A stretch of DNA of 64,000 bases from Thraustochytrium sp. TN22 (lineage: Eukaryota > Sar > Bigyra > Thraustochytrida > Thraustochytriidae). Positions 21,638 through 31,146 of the stretch are shown here, one piece after another. Positions within the stretch are counted from its first letter, which is position 1; each line of letters starts with the position of its first letter. The stretch spans positions 124,001 to 188,000 of the forward strand of contig JABLUY010000016.1 of NCBI GenBank assembly GCA_013306675.1, read 5' to 3'. The translations under genes and the position numbers were made by a program. The notes beneath the pieces are model-generated. The model did not search any database, was not told where the DNA came from, and saw only the letters and a program-made list of their open reading frames with translations.

Positions 21638-24600
21638 ATGCGCTCGAGTGCGTCGCGGCCCGCGGGCCTGAGCGAGGCGGCGCTGCGCGCGGGCGTGGAC
21701 AACTTCATGGACAAGACTGCCAGGGACCTGGGCAGCTCCCGCGCGGCAAGGCCACCCGTGCCGACTGCACGCGAGCGTGAGGCCGATGACGAAGATGCGC
21801 TCTTTGATCGACTCGTGCAGCTGGAGCTGGAGCGGATGCGGCGCGCCACGCAGCAGCAGCAGCAGCAGCTGCAAATGGACGATTCCGGGTCAGGAGGCCG
21901 CCCGGACAGCGCTCGCGGGTCAGGAGGCCGCCCAGGCAGCGCTCGCGCCCCGCTCGACTCGCCTTCCGTGCCGCGCCTGTACCCTAGCGCGGAAGATGCC
22001 TTTCGGGAGGCACAGCGCGAGGTGGGTGCGGGCCGTGAGGAGGGCGACCAGCCGTGGCGCACGTATGATCCGCGACCCGAGCTGCCCCTCTCCGCCCGCG
22101 CACACCGCGACGACCGCGCGTTGGACCGCGTGCCGGCCGCCCGTGACGTGCATCTCCCATCGAGCGCGCGGGACCCGGATCACCACCGGGACCTGACCTC
22201 GCCAGGCGCCAGCGGCGCGCAGAGCGGGCACATCGGCTTCGGGCGCGGGCTGCACTCGCTCCAGACCGGTGTTTCCCAGGCGGAACGAGAGCGCCTGCGG
22301 CGCCTCGAGATGGACAAGAAGCTGAGCTACCAGCGCGAGCTGGACCGTCAGCTGGCGGAGAAGCGCGAGCGCGAGCGGCAGCAAAGAGGCGATCGGTCGC
22401 GGCCGCGACCGGACGAGGCGGGCGAGCTGCCGTCCGCGAGCCACCAAGTGTCGTCGAGGTCGTCCTTGTCCACGGCGTCGTTCGCCGGCACGCCGCCGGC
22501 GCCTCTCTCCGTGCTGCCGCTTGGGGACGCGGCGGACGGGCGCGAAGCGCGTGCCCTGCAGCGCAAAAAGCAGGAGGCCTACGCGCAGACCTTGCAGGCG
22601 CAGATGCGCGAACGCGAGGCCGCCGCGGAGCGGCGCAAGCTGGAGGAGGAGGACTTTGAGCGGCGCTACGGGGGCGGCGTGTCGCCGCCCATGATGCAGG
22701 CCACCGGGTCGAGCTTTCCTGCAGAAGGGTTTTCTCCAGGAGCCGGCGAGGCGTGGTTGCCGGGCACCACGGGCGCCACGGGCGCCACGTCGCCGGGGGC
22801 GCTGCGCGCCGCTGGCGCACCCCCGAGAGCCCTGGAAGAGGGCGCACAGCCCTTGACGCACACGCGGGCGCGCTTTCGCTTCGAGCGGCTCGACCCAAGC
22901 GAGCAGGAGGAGGTCATGCGCCGCCAGCAGCTGCAACAGCAGCAGCAACAGCAGCTTCGGGAGCAGATCGAGGACAAGGAGCGAAGGGCGCGTGAGGAGG
23001 AGGCGCGCCGCCGCAAGGAGGAGATCGCGGAGGAGCAGCGCATCGCGAGAGAGCTTGCGGAGCTGCAGCTCGCCGCGGAGCGTGACCGGCGGGCCATGAC
23101 CGGCCGCGGGGAGTCGCCATACGCGGCTGAAAACACAGCGACTGGAGCGAGAGCGGTCGAGAGGACAGCGGCGAAGGGAACAGCGGCCGAGAACACAGGG
23201 GCCGAGGAGAGAGCGTTCGAGGAGACTGCGACCGAGGCGAGAGTCGCTGAGGAGAGAGCGTCCTCGGTATTCAAGGCTGCCTGGGGCCCTTCCTCGCCCT
23301 CGCCCTTTGGAACGTCCGCGGCGCCCCGCATGTCACGTTCTGCACCAAGAAGCGAGGAGTCCGCGCATCCTGAGCTGGAGCGCAAGCTGGAGGAGATGCA
23401 AGAAATGCGTAAGCAACAGCTAGAGCTTGAACGCGAGCTCGAGCGGCAGCGGTCGGAGCTGGCGCTACTACGACAGCTCAGGACCGAGGAGGCGACACGG
23501 CGGCAGCAGCAGCAGCAGCAGATGCAGCAGCAGCAGATGCAGCAGATGCAGCAGATGCAGCGGCCACTGCGAGACGAGATGGTTGGCCCGCGTGAGTTCC
23601 AGGGTGCAGATGCCGCACGAATGGGCGCGCACAGGCCCCGCGAGCCGGTGCAGCGCAGGCCAGTCCCGGACCCAGCCTTTCAAAGCAGGCCCAAGGTGGT
23701 CAACTCGCTCGAGCTGCAGCGCGCCGAGCAGGACGAGCGCGCCACGGCCGGCACGGCCTCGCCCCTTCGTGCGCTGGAGCACAGCATGAACTCGAGATCC
23801 AAGCTCGTGCGCATCCCTGACGCTGGCGGCCAAGCCGCGCCGCGTCTTGACGCAACGTGGCAGCCATCCGGCGGCCGGGCCGGCGGGCCGCGCCGAGCCG
23901 TCGGCGGCAGCGGGCTGGCGAGCGTCCATGAGGCCAGCACGGGTCGCGACACTTTCTCTCAAATTGGCGAGGGCCAGGACCACGACAGCAGCGTTCGCAG
24001 CAGCAGCGACGAGGAGGACGATCTTGACCAGACGCTGCAGGTGATTAGCCGGTGCTTTGTGTACGTGTCCCCAAAGGGCAAGGCACAAGAGCCGCGTGTC
24101 TTTCTCGTGAACGAGGCCGGCGAGCAGGTCCACGTGCACAGTGAGTGCGACGTGCGCGCGTCGCAGTCCCTATCTGGCTCCGTGGGCGCCAACTCAGCCG
24201 CGCCGTCGCCAGCGCCCTCTCGCGAGCGGTCAAAGCAGGCTTCGTCCTGGGGAGTGCGACGGGGTGCGGCGGAATGGAGCACGCCGCCGCCGACATCTGC
24301 GTTGTCCTATGGTCCTCGGTCGCACTCGCAGTACGTGCGACCGCCCACCCGGACCTCCGCGAGAGAGGCAGCGTCGCCGCTGGCTCCTGCGCAGACGCCG
24401 ATGCGCGGACACGAGCGATTCGCAGGCTCGCCGTCGTCCGCCATGGAAGAAGACGAGGAAGAAGACGAGGACGACGTGGCCGCCGCCATGCACCTGCGAG
24501 ACCTTGAGCAGAGCAGGGTGCGCACTGCGCAGGCGGCGCGCATGGCGCTGCAGCGCGCCTCGGCGCCCTCGGAGGACGAGAGCGAGAGCAACTCGCCACA

Positions 24601-24857
24601 CAGCGGCAGCCGGCGGCGCAGTAACCCGCTCCGTTCGCCGCCTGAGACCTCGCAGGGCGTGCGTCGCGTGCACACGCCCGCGCGTCGTCGCGGCCTCGCG
24701 GACTCACTGCTCTCCTCCGGCTCGAGCCCCGGCGCCTCGCCGCCGGCCGTGGGCCACGGCCGCTCAGCCGAGGCATCCACCGTCATGTCTTCGTCAGACG
24801 ACTCGATTGACTCGGAGGACTCGGACCTACTTGCCCCGGGCGCATCCAGGCGGCGCC

Positions 24858-24907
<50 letters not shown>

Positions 24908-25312
24908 GGGCAGAACAGGAAGAAGGTCCATGACGACCTGGACCTCGGTTTTGACGATGATGACGTCCAGGGTGCCAGGAAGCGCGTTGATGGGGACGAG
25001 AACCAAGCAGCGAACCACGCCGGTCGCTTTCCGGTCCGCACCGCGCCGCGTGACGTTGACGCCTTCTCGTTCGAGCCGCGCAAGGCCACACAGAAGCTCG
25101 CCGCGCGCAGTGCCAAGGCATGGCAGCAACCCGCCTTTATGGTGTACCGCAACGAGCAGGCCGGCGGTGCCCTCGGTGCGCTGGAGAGCGGCGCCAAGAC
25201 CTCCTCCAGCGCCGCCCAAGACTACGAAGACGACTTTAGCGACGACGACGACGACGACGATGACGACGAGTACGTCGCCTACGCCTCCTCCGAGGAGCGC
25301 GAGGTTGCCTGA
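21638..25312 (+). CDS. Large coiled-coil protein, CSPP1/CCDC66-like
   Basis: 1224 aa, mostly charged coiled coil and disorder. Several blocks follow the pattern seen in the centrosome/cilium proteins CSPP1 and CCDC66, in which a Lys-rich helix carries Tyr, Leu, Gln and Glu-Lys at set spacings: KKLSYQRELDRQLAEK, RKKQEAYAQTLQAQMRE, LREQIEDKERRAREEEARRR and LERKLEEMQEMRKQQLELE. Family members bind microtubules at spindle poles, centrioles and axonemes. One short non-repetitive block, RCFVYVSPKGKAQEPRVFLV, may be a conserved domain. Poly-Q runs occur near residues 72, 430 and 625, and a pure (CAG)14 tract lies at 24863-24904. The C-terminus is Asp-rich. I chose the ATG at 21638 because upstream sequence in the frame is low complexity. 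The divergent partner CEP20 supports a basal-body role, but similarity by eye is modest, so a generic coiled-coil protein remains possible. Confidence 0.6.
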
Positions 25313-26523
25313 CCCCGACTAGTAGAAAGAAGCGATTTTCACCCTGCGATTCATTCGATTGCCACTTATGCATTGCGACCGGTTGTGCTTCGTGGTGGTG
25401 CTACCGGGGCGTACCGGGGCGTACCGGATACCAGGTGATGGTTCTGCCGGCAGGTCACCTGTTCCCTCTCGGCGTACGCCACAAGCGAAGCCGCGCCTCC
25501 GACAAGCAGTATGCAAGCTGGCTTCTCGCTAGGAGCTAGCTCGCGAGTCAGCGCTCCACTCGCAGCCCTGGCAGCTAGCCAAGCTATAGCCTGAGCCAGC
25601 CCGCTCAGATCCTGCACTGGACTCCAAGTCACGCCGGCGTCACAGTCGTCACAACCTGTTGCAACCGTGACTCGCTCAGCGAGCTCTAGGAACTCGGAGT
25701 ACGTCGGAGTAGTACGGTGACGGTCCTTGCTCAGAGCCCGCGGCGGCGCCGGTCCCGGCCCCGGGAGCCAGTTCCAGGAACCAGGATAATACCGGCCGTG
25801 TATCCGAGGAAATCCTGGGCGAGTTCCGCACACCGCGCCGTCTAGGGGTCATCCTGGGAGGGACTGCGTGTGGCTCGGATGAACTCCGGGCCCAGCCAAG
25901 GTGCGCACCGAGTGCAGCGGTACTCGGGGACGGGGGCTGTCTCGGTCTTTGCGCGACCGGGCTGACTCGGGTGCCGTGGCGCCCTTACCGAGGCTGGCCC
26001 GATTCGGGGTCTGCGCGACTCGGTCGCCGCGGTTGCGCTCGGTGATGGAGATCGCCGACCGGAACTGGCAAGGTCGAAGGCCCCAACCACCGGGTCCGAC
26101 CCGGTCATTGCCTTGCCTCGGCACAATCAGCTGATTGCGGAGAGGGCGAGCATAAGAGAGGCGGCAGGCAGCCTGCTCATGGTCAAGGGACGTTTGTGCG
26201 AATCGGTACCGGGCGGCAGAGCGGTGCTTAACCGCTCGGCCGCGATGCTGCGCCGCGTTTGCCTTGAGCGCCAAGCTGATAGAGAAGGAACATGTAGATG
26301 ATTGTGCAGAACTTGGCGTTGCGGGCCTGCGTTGCTAGGGCGCACTGCTGGCAGCGCTCGTGGTATTGGTTGTCTGGGTCTGGGTCTGGCGGACCAAGGG
26401 CGACCTTCGCTTCGCGTTGGCGGGCTGCACGTTTCTGCGCCTCTTCATCGAGCTAGCTCGGTTGCCGGTGTCCTTGAAGCGGCCTCCTTGGTCATACTTG
26501 GACAGGAAGTTGGGAAGGCTTCT
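25313..26523. other. 1.2-kb spacer, less GC-rich, with repeats
   Basis: Base use differs from the surrounding genes. Direct repeats of GTACCGGGGC lie at about 25401-25430, and a tRNA-like fragment lies near 26190-26250. On the minus strand one frame between about 26300 and 26450 reads protein-like (for example YHERCQQCALATQARNAKF), but I could not connect it to a gene. Several short stop-broken frames give the impression of decayed sequence. Confidence 0.35.
26190..26250 (-). other. tRNA-like fragment (Ser/Leu-type D arm)
   Basis: On the minus strand GCGGCCGAGCGGTTAAGC matches the D arm/A box of class II (Ser/Leu) tRNAs, and GGTACCGATTC further on resembles a degenerate B box. The expected acceptor pairing and a sensible anticodon loop are missing. 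This is a tRNA relic or SINE head, not a working tRNA. Confidence 0.3.
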
Positions 26524-27300
26524 CTAGTACTCGATCTCGTCGTCGTGGTCATCGTCAACGAGATGAACGTCTTCAACAAGCACTGATTCACCGGCGGTAC
26601 CTGTGCTCTCTGTGCGCTGCGTACCAGGCGCCCGGACCGAATGGCCGCGCGTCGCTGTCGCAGCAGCGAAATGCGTCCCGAAGGGGTGCATGGTCCACGA
26701 GCCGAAAGCGAGGGAGCCAGAGGGCCAGAAGGCAATGCGCCGCCTCCCGGAGCCCTCTCCATCGATCCACAGGATATCGCCGCCGCTGAGCTTGCCAAGC
26801 GTTGTGACGGTGATGTCCGTGTCTCTGATGCTGCGATGACTGTCGAGGTCGAGCACGCAGAACCCTGAGAGGTGCGCGCCACGGAAACGGTGCCGCGTGA
26901 GACGAGCGTGTGCATCGCGATCAGGGCGAACCCGAACCACTACGCAGATGGCTTCATGGCCGTCGCGCTCATCCACTGCTTGTACGAAGCCCAAAGGCAT
27001 GAGGAGCTGCTCAGTCTCGGTGATGAAGATTGAAGGTGGGAGGTCGCGATTCACGCCCATGCCGGCGCCTGTGCATCGAGCGCCCGGCAGGGTCTCCAGC
27101 TTGCCTTCGCGGAGCGATGCCTTCTCGAAGAGACGAAGCGCAGTGTTCTCAGCGAAATGCCTGCGCAGGCTCGAGTAGATGAGGGCCGCGAGGCTCGTGG
27201 TGTCTTGGGCCTCGGCCTTGATCCCAGCGCGCTCCAGAAGTGGCAGCGTTCTCCAATGCCACTTGACGAAGCTTCTCAAAGACTCAACCAGCTGCGAGTC

Positions 27301-27340
<40 letters not shown>

Positions 27341-27456
27341 TTGCTCTCTGAGCGCGGACGCGAGAGCGCGGCACAGCGTGCTGCCGACGGCCACGCGCGT
27401 GGCCCTTCTCGCGCGCCGGCCGCTCTCGCGCGTAGCGACCTCCAACCATGGACCAT
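26524..27456 (-). CDS. Hypothetical protein, unrecognised family
   Basis: 310 aa from the first ATG of the frame. I do not recognise it. The core (after a poly-Arg stretch encoded by the CGG/GCC tract at 27301-27339) has balanced, globular-looking composition, for example SLRSFVKWHWRTLPLLERAG, SIFITETEQLLMPLGFVQAV and GGDILWIDGEGSG. It ends in an acidic tail, DDDHDDEIEY. Upstream of the GC tract a different minus frame looks more protein-like (MQLERDEHRLYVIAASTLSR, near 27540-27580). The true N-terminus may therefore lie there, with the triplet tract having slipped or an intron removing it. It is divergent from the next plus-strand gene. A decaying gene or part of an unidentified mobile element is possible. 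Confidence 0.4.
27301..27339. repeat. (CGG)13 triplet tract
   Basis: Thirteen uninterrupted CGG triplets (read from 27302; starts GCGGCGG at 27301). On the minus strand they give poly-Arg in the hypothetical gene's frame and poly-Pro in another. Coding-like sequence seems to change frame across it. Confidence 0.8.
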
Positions 27457-27678
27457 GCTCCTCGCGCCCAAATCCTCGGGACGATGGTTGCGCCCTCTGC
27501 GCACGCCACAGGGCGAACAGAACCGTGACGCGGGGCGAGGCGCGGCTGAGCGTCGAAGCTGCGATCACGTAGAGCCTGTGCTCGTCGCGTTCTAGCTGCA
27601 TATCTTCGTCGAGCTCGCCACGAAGAATGCCGCGCAAGCAAACGCAGCGTAAGCCGCCGAAGAGGCGTGGAAAGCTGG

Positions 27679-29102
27679 ATGAGCACCAGCTGCCAGACCA
27701 GCACCAAGAGCCGAACCCAGCAAGTCCAGCACCAGCAGCAGCAGCTCCAGCTCCAGCTCCAGCTCCAGCTCCAGCACCAGCACCAGTACCAGCAGCAGCA
27801 GCACCAAGACCATCACCAGCCGCAGCAGCCGTGGTCACCGCCCCCCATTCCACCGGAGCAACGTTCGCCTTCTCTGGCCACGGAGTACTCGAGCTCTCGG
27901 TCGGCGACGCCGACTCCAGCCAACACCCATGATCAGGATGCCGTCATGGCTGCCTCGCAGATGGAGTCCATTGGCATGCGGATCCTCGCAATCGCCAAGT
28001 CACAATTGCAGGACGTGCGCCTGATGGCGGATTCCATTGCCGCCGTGTCCGCGATTGACGGTGTCTCGAAGCTCTACGCGTCCCACCTCCAGCAGGTTCA
28101 AAAGCGCACGGAGGCCGACTTGACTGTCCTGATCCAACGGCAGCTCGTTGCCCTCGGCGCAGACCTCCTCAGGGACGGCGGCATGATCTTTTCGACGGCA
28201 TGGCGTCAACGTTATCGCGGGGCGAAAAAGTGTTTCATCAGCACGATGGAGGCCGCCTTTCTGCGTACGTACCTGGGCGAGGCGATGGAGGCCGCGCGCG
28301 ACGTGACGACGGAACACCGGCAGCGCTTCTTTGAGCGACCAGGCCGGGCGCAGAGCGTCCTGTCGCGGGCTACACCCGCGAAGCAGAAGATGTACGAAGA
28401 GGTTTACACCGTCTTCTGGCGCCAGCTCGCCGGCAATGAGCGCATCCTGAAGGGCGTGGGCGTCTACGTGTCCGCGGTACGCACCAAGTTCAGCAAGGAC
28501 GTCACCCAGCGACTCCAGCTCTTCCTGGACCAGTACGAGGCGATTTGCAGCGTGCACGGCGAGGAGCAGCACTCCGCTGTGGCGCTCGCAGGCGTGCCCA
28601 GCGGCTTGGACAACACCGCCAGCGCCAAGGAGTGGGCACCGCACCAGGACAAGCGCCTGTTTCCAGTGCTGGAGACGCCGGACCAGCGTGGCACGCTCCA
28701 GATCAGCCCCTCGCTGCAGAGGGACGCCGAGGGCGTGCACAAGGCATGCATCTTCCGTTGGGACTCCAGTAAGTGGTGAAGAGGCGAGATGCGGCGAAGA
28801 CTTGTGAGATGGCGAGCTAACGCGAGCACTTGACTAAGAGCGCAGAGGTCGACAAGGAGGTGATGGAGCTCCTCATGGCCTGGGCGGCGGTCGCTTTCCT
28901 GCCGCCGTCCGCACCTGCGTGGACGACGCTTAAGAACTCCGACGTCACCACGACGCAGTTCCTTGGCCTGGTGACCCGCGTCCAGCTTGCGTGGCTCTGG
29001 GCATGCATCGTGCGGCGCGCCAAGGGCACAGCTGAGGGCTCCCATGCGCACAAAGGCGCTCACGGCCAGGCCTTTGCCCTTTTCGACCGATGCTATTCCT
29101 AG
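27679..29102 (+). CDS. Hypothetical Gln-rich protein, two exons, followed by a continuing open frame
   Basis: Unrecognised. The N-terminus is Gln/His/Leu-rich low complexity (LQLQLQLQ, HQHQYQQQQHQ). A helical domain follows, with ILAIAKSQLQDVRLMADSIA, FSTAWRQRYRGAKKCFISTM and VYTVFWRQLAGNERILKG. A clear intron interrupts it: donor TCCA|GTAAGTGG at 28769, branch-like TTGACTAA, acceptor GCGCAG|AG before 28846, 77 nt. Splicing keeps the frame (phase 1) and continues into VDKEVMELLMAWAAVAFL, giving 448 aa to a TAG at 29100. The same frame then stays open for 77 more codons to 29333, with charged helical sequence (EKAEEELNEKRKRAEEKH). The gene may thus carry a nonsense change, or the TAG may belong to a splice acceptor (pyrimidine-rich, ending TTCCTAG). 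An alternative ATG at 27627 is in another frame. Confidence 0.5.
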
Positions 29103-29333
29103 TTCAAGCACTTCACGAGGAACGAGGAGCCCGGCAACGACACGGCAGACACTAGGACCTTCGATGTTGGCGCGTCCTTGAATAACATGCTCACTTCCAA
29201 GGAGAAGGCGGAGGAGGAGCTCAACGAGAAGCGCAAGAGGGCCGAGGAAAAGCACAGCACCACGCGCGCCAGGCAGGAGCAAGAGTATCCTGCCACCCTC
29301 TCGCACGCAGAGAACCGCGACCTTACCTGGTAG
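29103..29333 (+). other. In-frame continuation after the TAG of the Gln-rich gene
   Basis: Seventy-seven codons without a stop, in the same frame as the upstream exon, with coiled-coil-like charged composition. They end at a TAG inside a TAGCTAGCTAGC run. Either a former or alternative last exon, or chance; the composition argues for former coding sequence. Confidence 0.35.
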
Positions 29334-30011
29334 CTAGCTAGCTAGGGAACTTGAAAGGAACAAAACTTGCCCGGTCTCGAGACCGAGCTTCGCTCTTGCC
29401 CTTGACAGAGCTGACCCCGGCCGGCCCCGGCCGGGCTCGACTCGTTCGCATGACCGAGCCTGGCCCACTCCCCCTCCGGGCTGGGCTCGCCGCTCCGCCG
29501 AGCCTGACCCGCCCCATCACCTTGCCACGCCCCGCCGCCTCACCGGGTTGCGCCCCGTCGCGCGACCGGGACCGGAAAAACAAAGCGCCCGGCGTTGCGC
29601 CGCGAATACCCCCTCCCGGTGGCGCCACCGGGCCAGGACCGGATTTTTTCACATTGCCCGGCCCGGCCAGGCCTCCGGGCTACACCCTGTCAGACTGGTC
29701 CCCTAGACGGCCGAAGGGGGAGAGCCTGAGAGGAGTGAGAGAGAGGGAGAGCGGAGAGGCGGAGCAGCCCGCTAACTCCGGCCGCCCGCGCCCCCAGCTG
29801 CCCGCCGGCCCCTGCGCGCCGCCGCAGCCCCCGCGCCGCCCGCGCGCCCGCCGCCCGCGCGCCCGCCGCCCGCGCTCCGCCGCCCGCCCGCCCGCCGCCG
29901 CGCCGCCGCCGCCGCCGCAAGGCGCGGGAGGAGGGGGCGTACTGCGCGAGGTCCGAGAGGAGCAAGGAGCAGGAGGAGGAGGAGGAGCAGGAGGGCGAGG
30001 GCAGCGCCACC
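29334..30011. other. GC-rich 5' flank of CHMP1
   Basis: It starts with a TAGCTAGCTAGC run, then CCGG-rich sequence (29420-29660), then a CCG/CGC-rich and GGA-rich leader just before the CHMP1 start. Long frames exist on both strands but are Pro/Arg/Ala low complexity. Probably promoter and 5' UTR. Confidence 0.45.
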
Positions 30012-30632
30012 ATGGGCAATGCGGAGTCCGCGATGCAGAAGCAGCTGATCGAGCTGCGGCTGACGGCCAAGCAGCTGCAGCGCGAGGCGAAGAAGTGCGA
30101 GAAGAACTCCAAGGCGGCCAAGAGCAAGCTCAAGGCCGCCATCGAGCGCGGCGACATGGAGGGCGCGAAGATCTACGCGTCCAACTCCATTCGCGACAAG
30201 AACCAGGCGCTCAACTACCTGCGGCTGGCCTCGCGCATCGAGGCAGTCTCGCAGCGCGTGCAGACGGCCATCAGCATGGGGCGCCTCAGCAAGACCATGA
30301 CCAAGACCGTCGCCGGCATGGACAAGACGCTCAAGTCCATGGACGTTGAAAAGATCGGCAAGGTCATGGACAAGTTTGAGGCCAACTTCGAGGACCTCGA
30401 CGTGCGCAGCGCCTACATGACGGAAGCCATGGACCGCACCACGGCCGGCGTCACGCCCGAGGACGAGGTCTCCGAGCTCATTCAGATGGTCGCCGACGAG
30501 CACGGCCTCCAGGTCGCCGGCGAACTCGACGACGCCGGCGTCGTTTCCTCGCAGAAGCCTGCCGCTGCCGAGCAGGAGGCTGCGCCCAGCGACCTCGAGG
30601 CGCGCCTTGCCGCTCTCAACTCCACCCACTAA
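30012..30632 (+). CDS. CHMP1: CHMP1 / Did2, ESCRT-III subunit
   Basis: 206 aa, the usual length. ESCRT-III proteins polymerise on endosome, midbody and nuclear membranes to drive scission; CHMP1 recruits Vps4 and its cofactor Ist1. The basic helical N-terminal half (LIELRLTAKQLQREAKKCEK, then SNSIRDKNQALNYLRLASRI) and the acidic second half are typical. The C-terminus DLEARLAALNS is a MIM1 motif for the Vps4 MIT domain. The start lies in a perfect GCCACCATGG Kozak context. Single exon. No link to its neighbours is evident. Confidence 0.96.
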   Translation: MGNAESAMQKQLIELRLTAKQLQREAKKCEKNSKAAKSKLKAAIERGDMEGAKIYASNSIRDKNQALNYLRLASRIEAVSQRVQTAISMGRLSKTMTKTVAGMDKTLKSMDVEKIGKVMDKFEANFEDLDVRSAYMTEAMDRTTAGVTPEDEVSELIQMVADEHGLQVAGELDDAGVVSSQKPAAAEQEAAPSDLEARLAALNSTH

Positions 30633-31146
30633 GCGAGACTCGCTCGATCCCGAACCGAGACGAGGGCGTACGTGTGCATGCAAGCGTGCTGGCGAGCCAG
30701 CGCGAACGTCGGGCGAGTCGGGCAGGGCCGGGCGGGCTGCCGGGTGAGCAAAGGCGTGTATGCACAGCAAATTCCTGCCGAGCGTTGCCATGCGGCCAGC
30801 TGCGGAGGTCGTGCTTCCCGTCGATTGACAATCAGTTTCTCTTTTGTTGTGATGTCCGAGGCCGCACCGTGACGGGTTGATGCCGTCCATCGCGCGATGT
30901 GCCCTGCCTTGACATTCCCTCGGCCCTTCGCCGTGTTGTCCCTCTTCTCTTTGACGCAGCAAACCAACTTTCCTGCGCGCGACGCCCGCCGCGGGGCACC
31001 GGCGGCGGTGGCGGCGGCGGCGGCGGCGGCGGCTGTAGCGGCGGCGGCGGCGGCGGTGGCCGCCGTAGCAGGAGCAGCGGCAGCAGCACGAGGAAGATCC
31101 TCGAGCTGCGCGCTGAGAGTGAGGCGCTCGGCAGCGGCAACGGCAC
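30633..31146. other. Spacer and 5' leader of the ankyrin gene
   Basis: It holds the CHMP1 3' UTR, then a long GGC/GCC-rich imperfect triplet tract (about 31000-31090) just before the ankyrin-gene ATG. No separate gene is seen. Confidence 0.45.

Noticed and set aside
25313-29333. Virus-like or retroelement remnant
   Set aside because: I looked for reverse transcriptase, integrase, capsid or terminal-repeat signals here and elsewhere in the window and saw none.
29351-30349. Pro/Arg-rich plus-strand frame over the CHMP1 start
   Set aside because: It overlaps CHMP1 in another frame, and its sequence is GC-driven low complexity.
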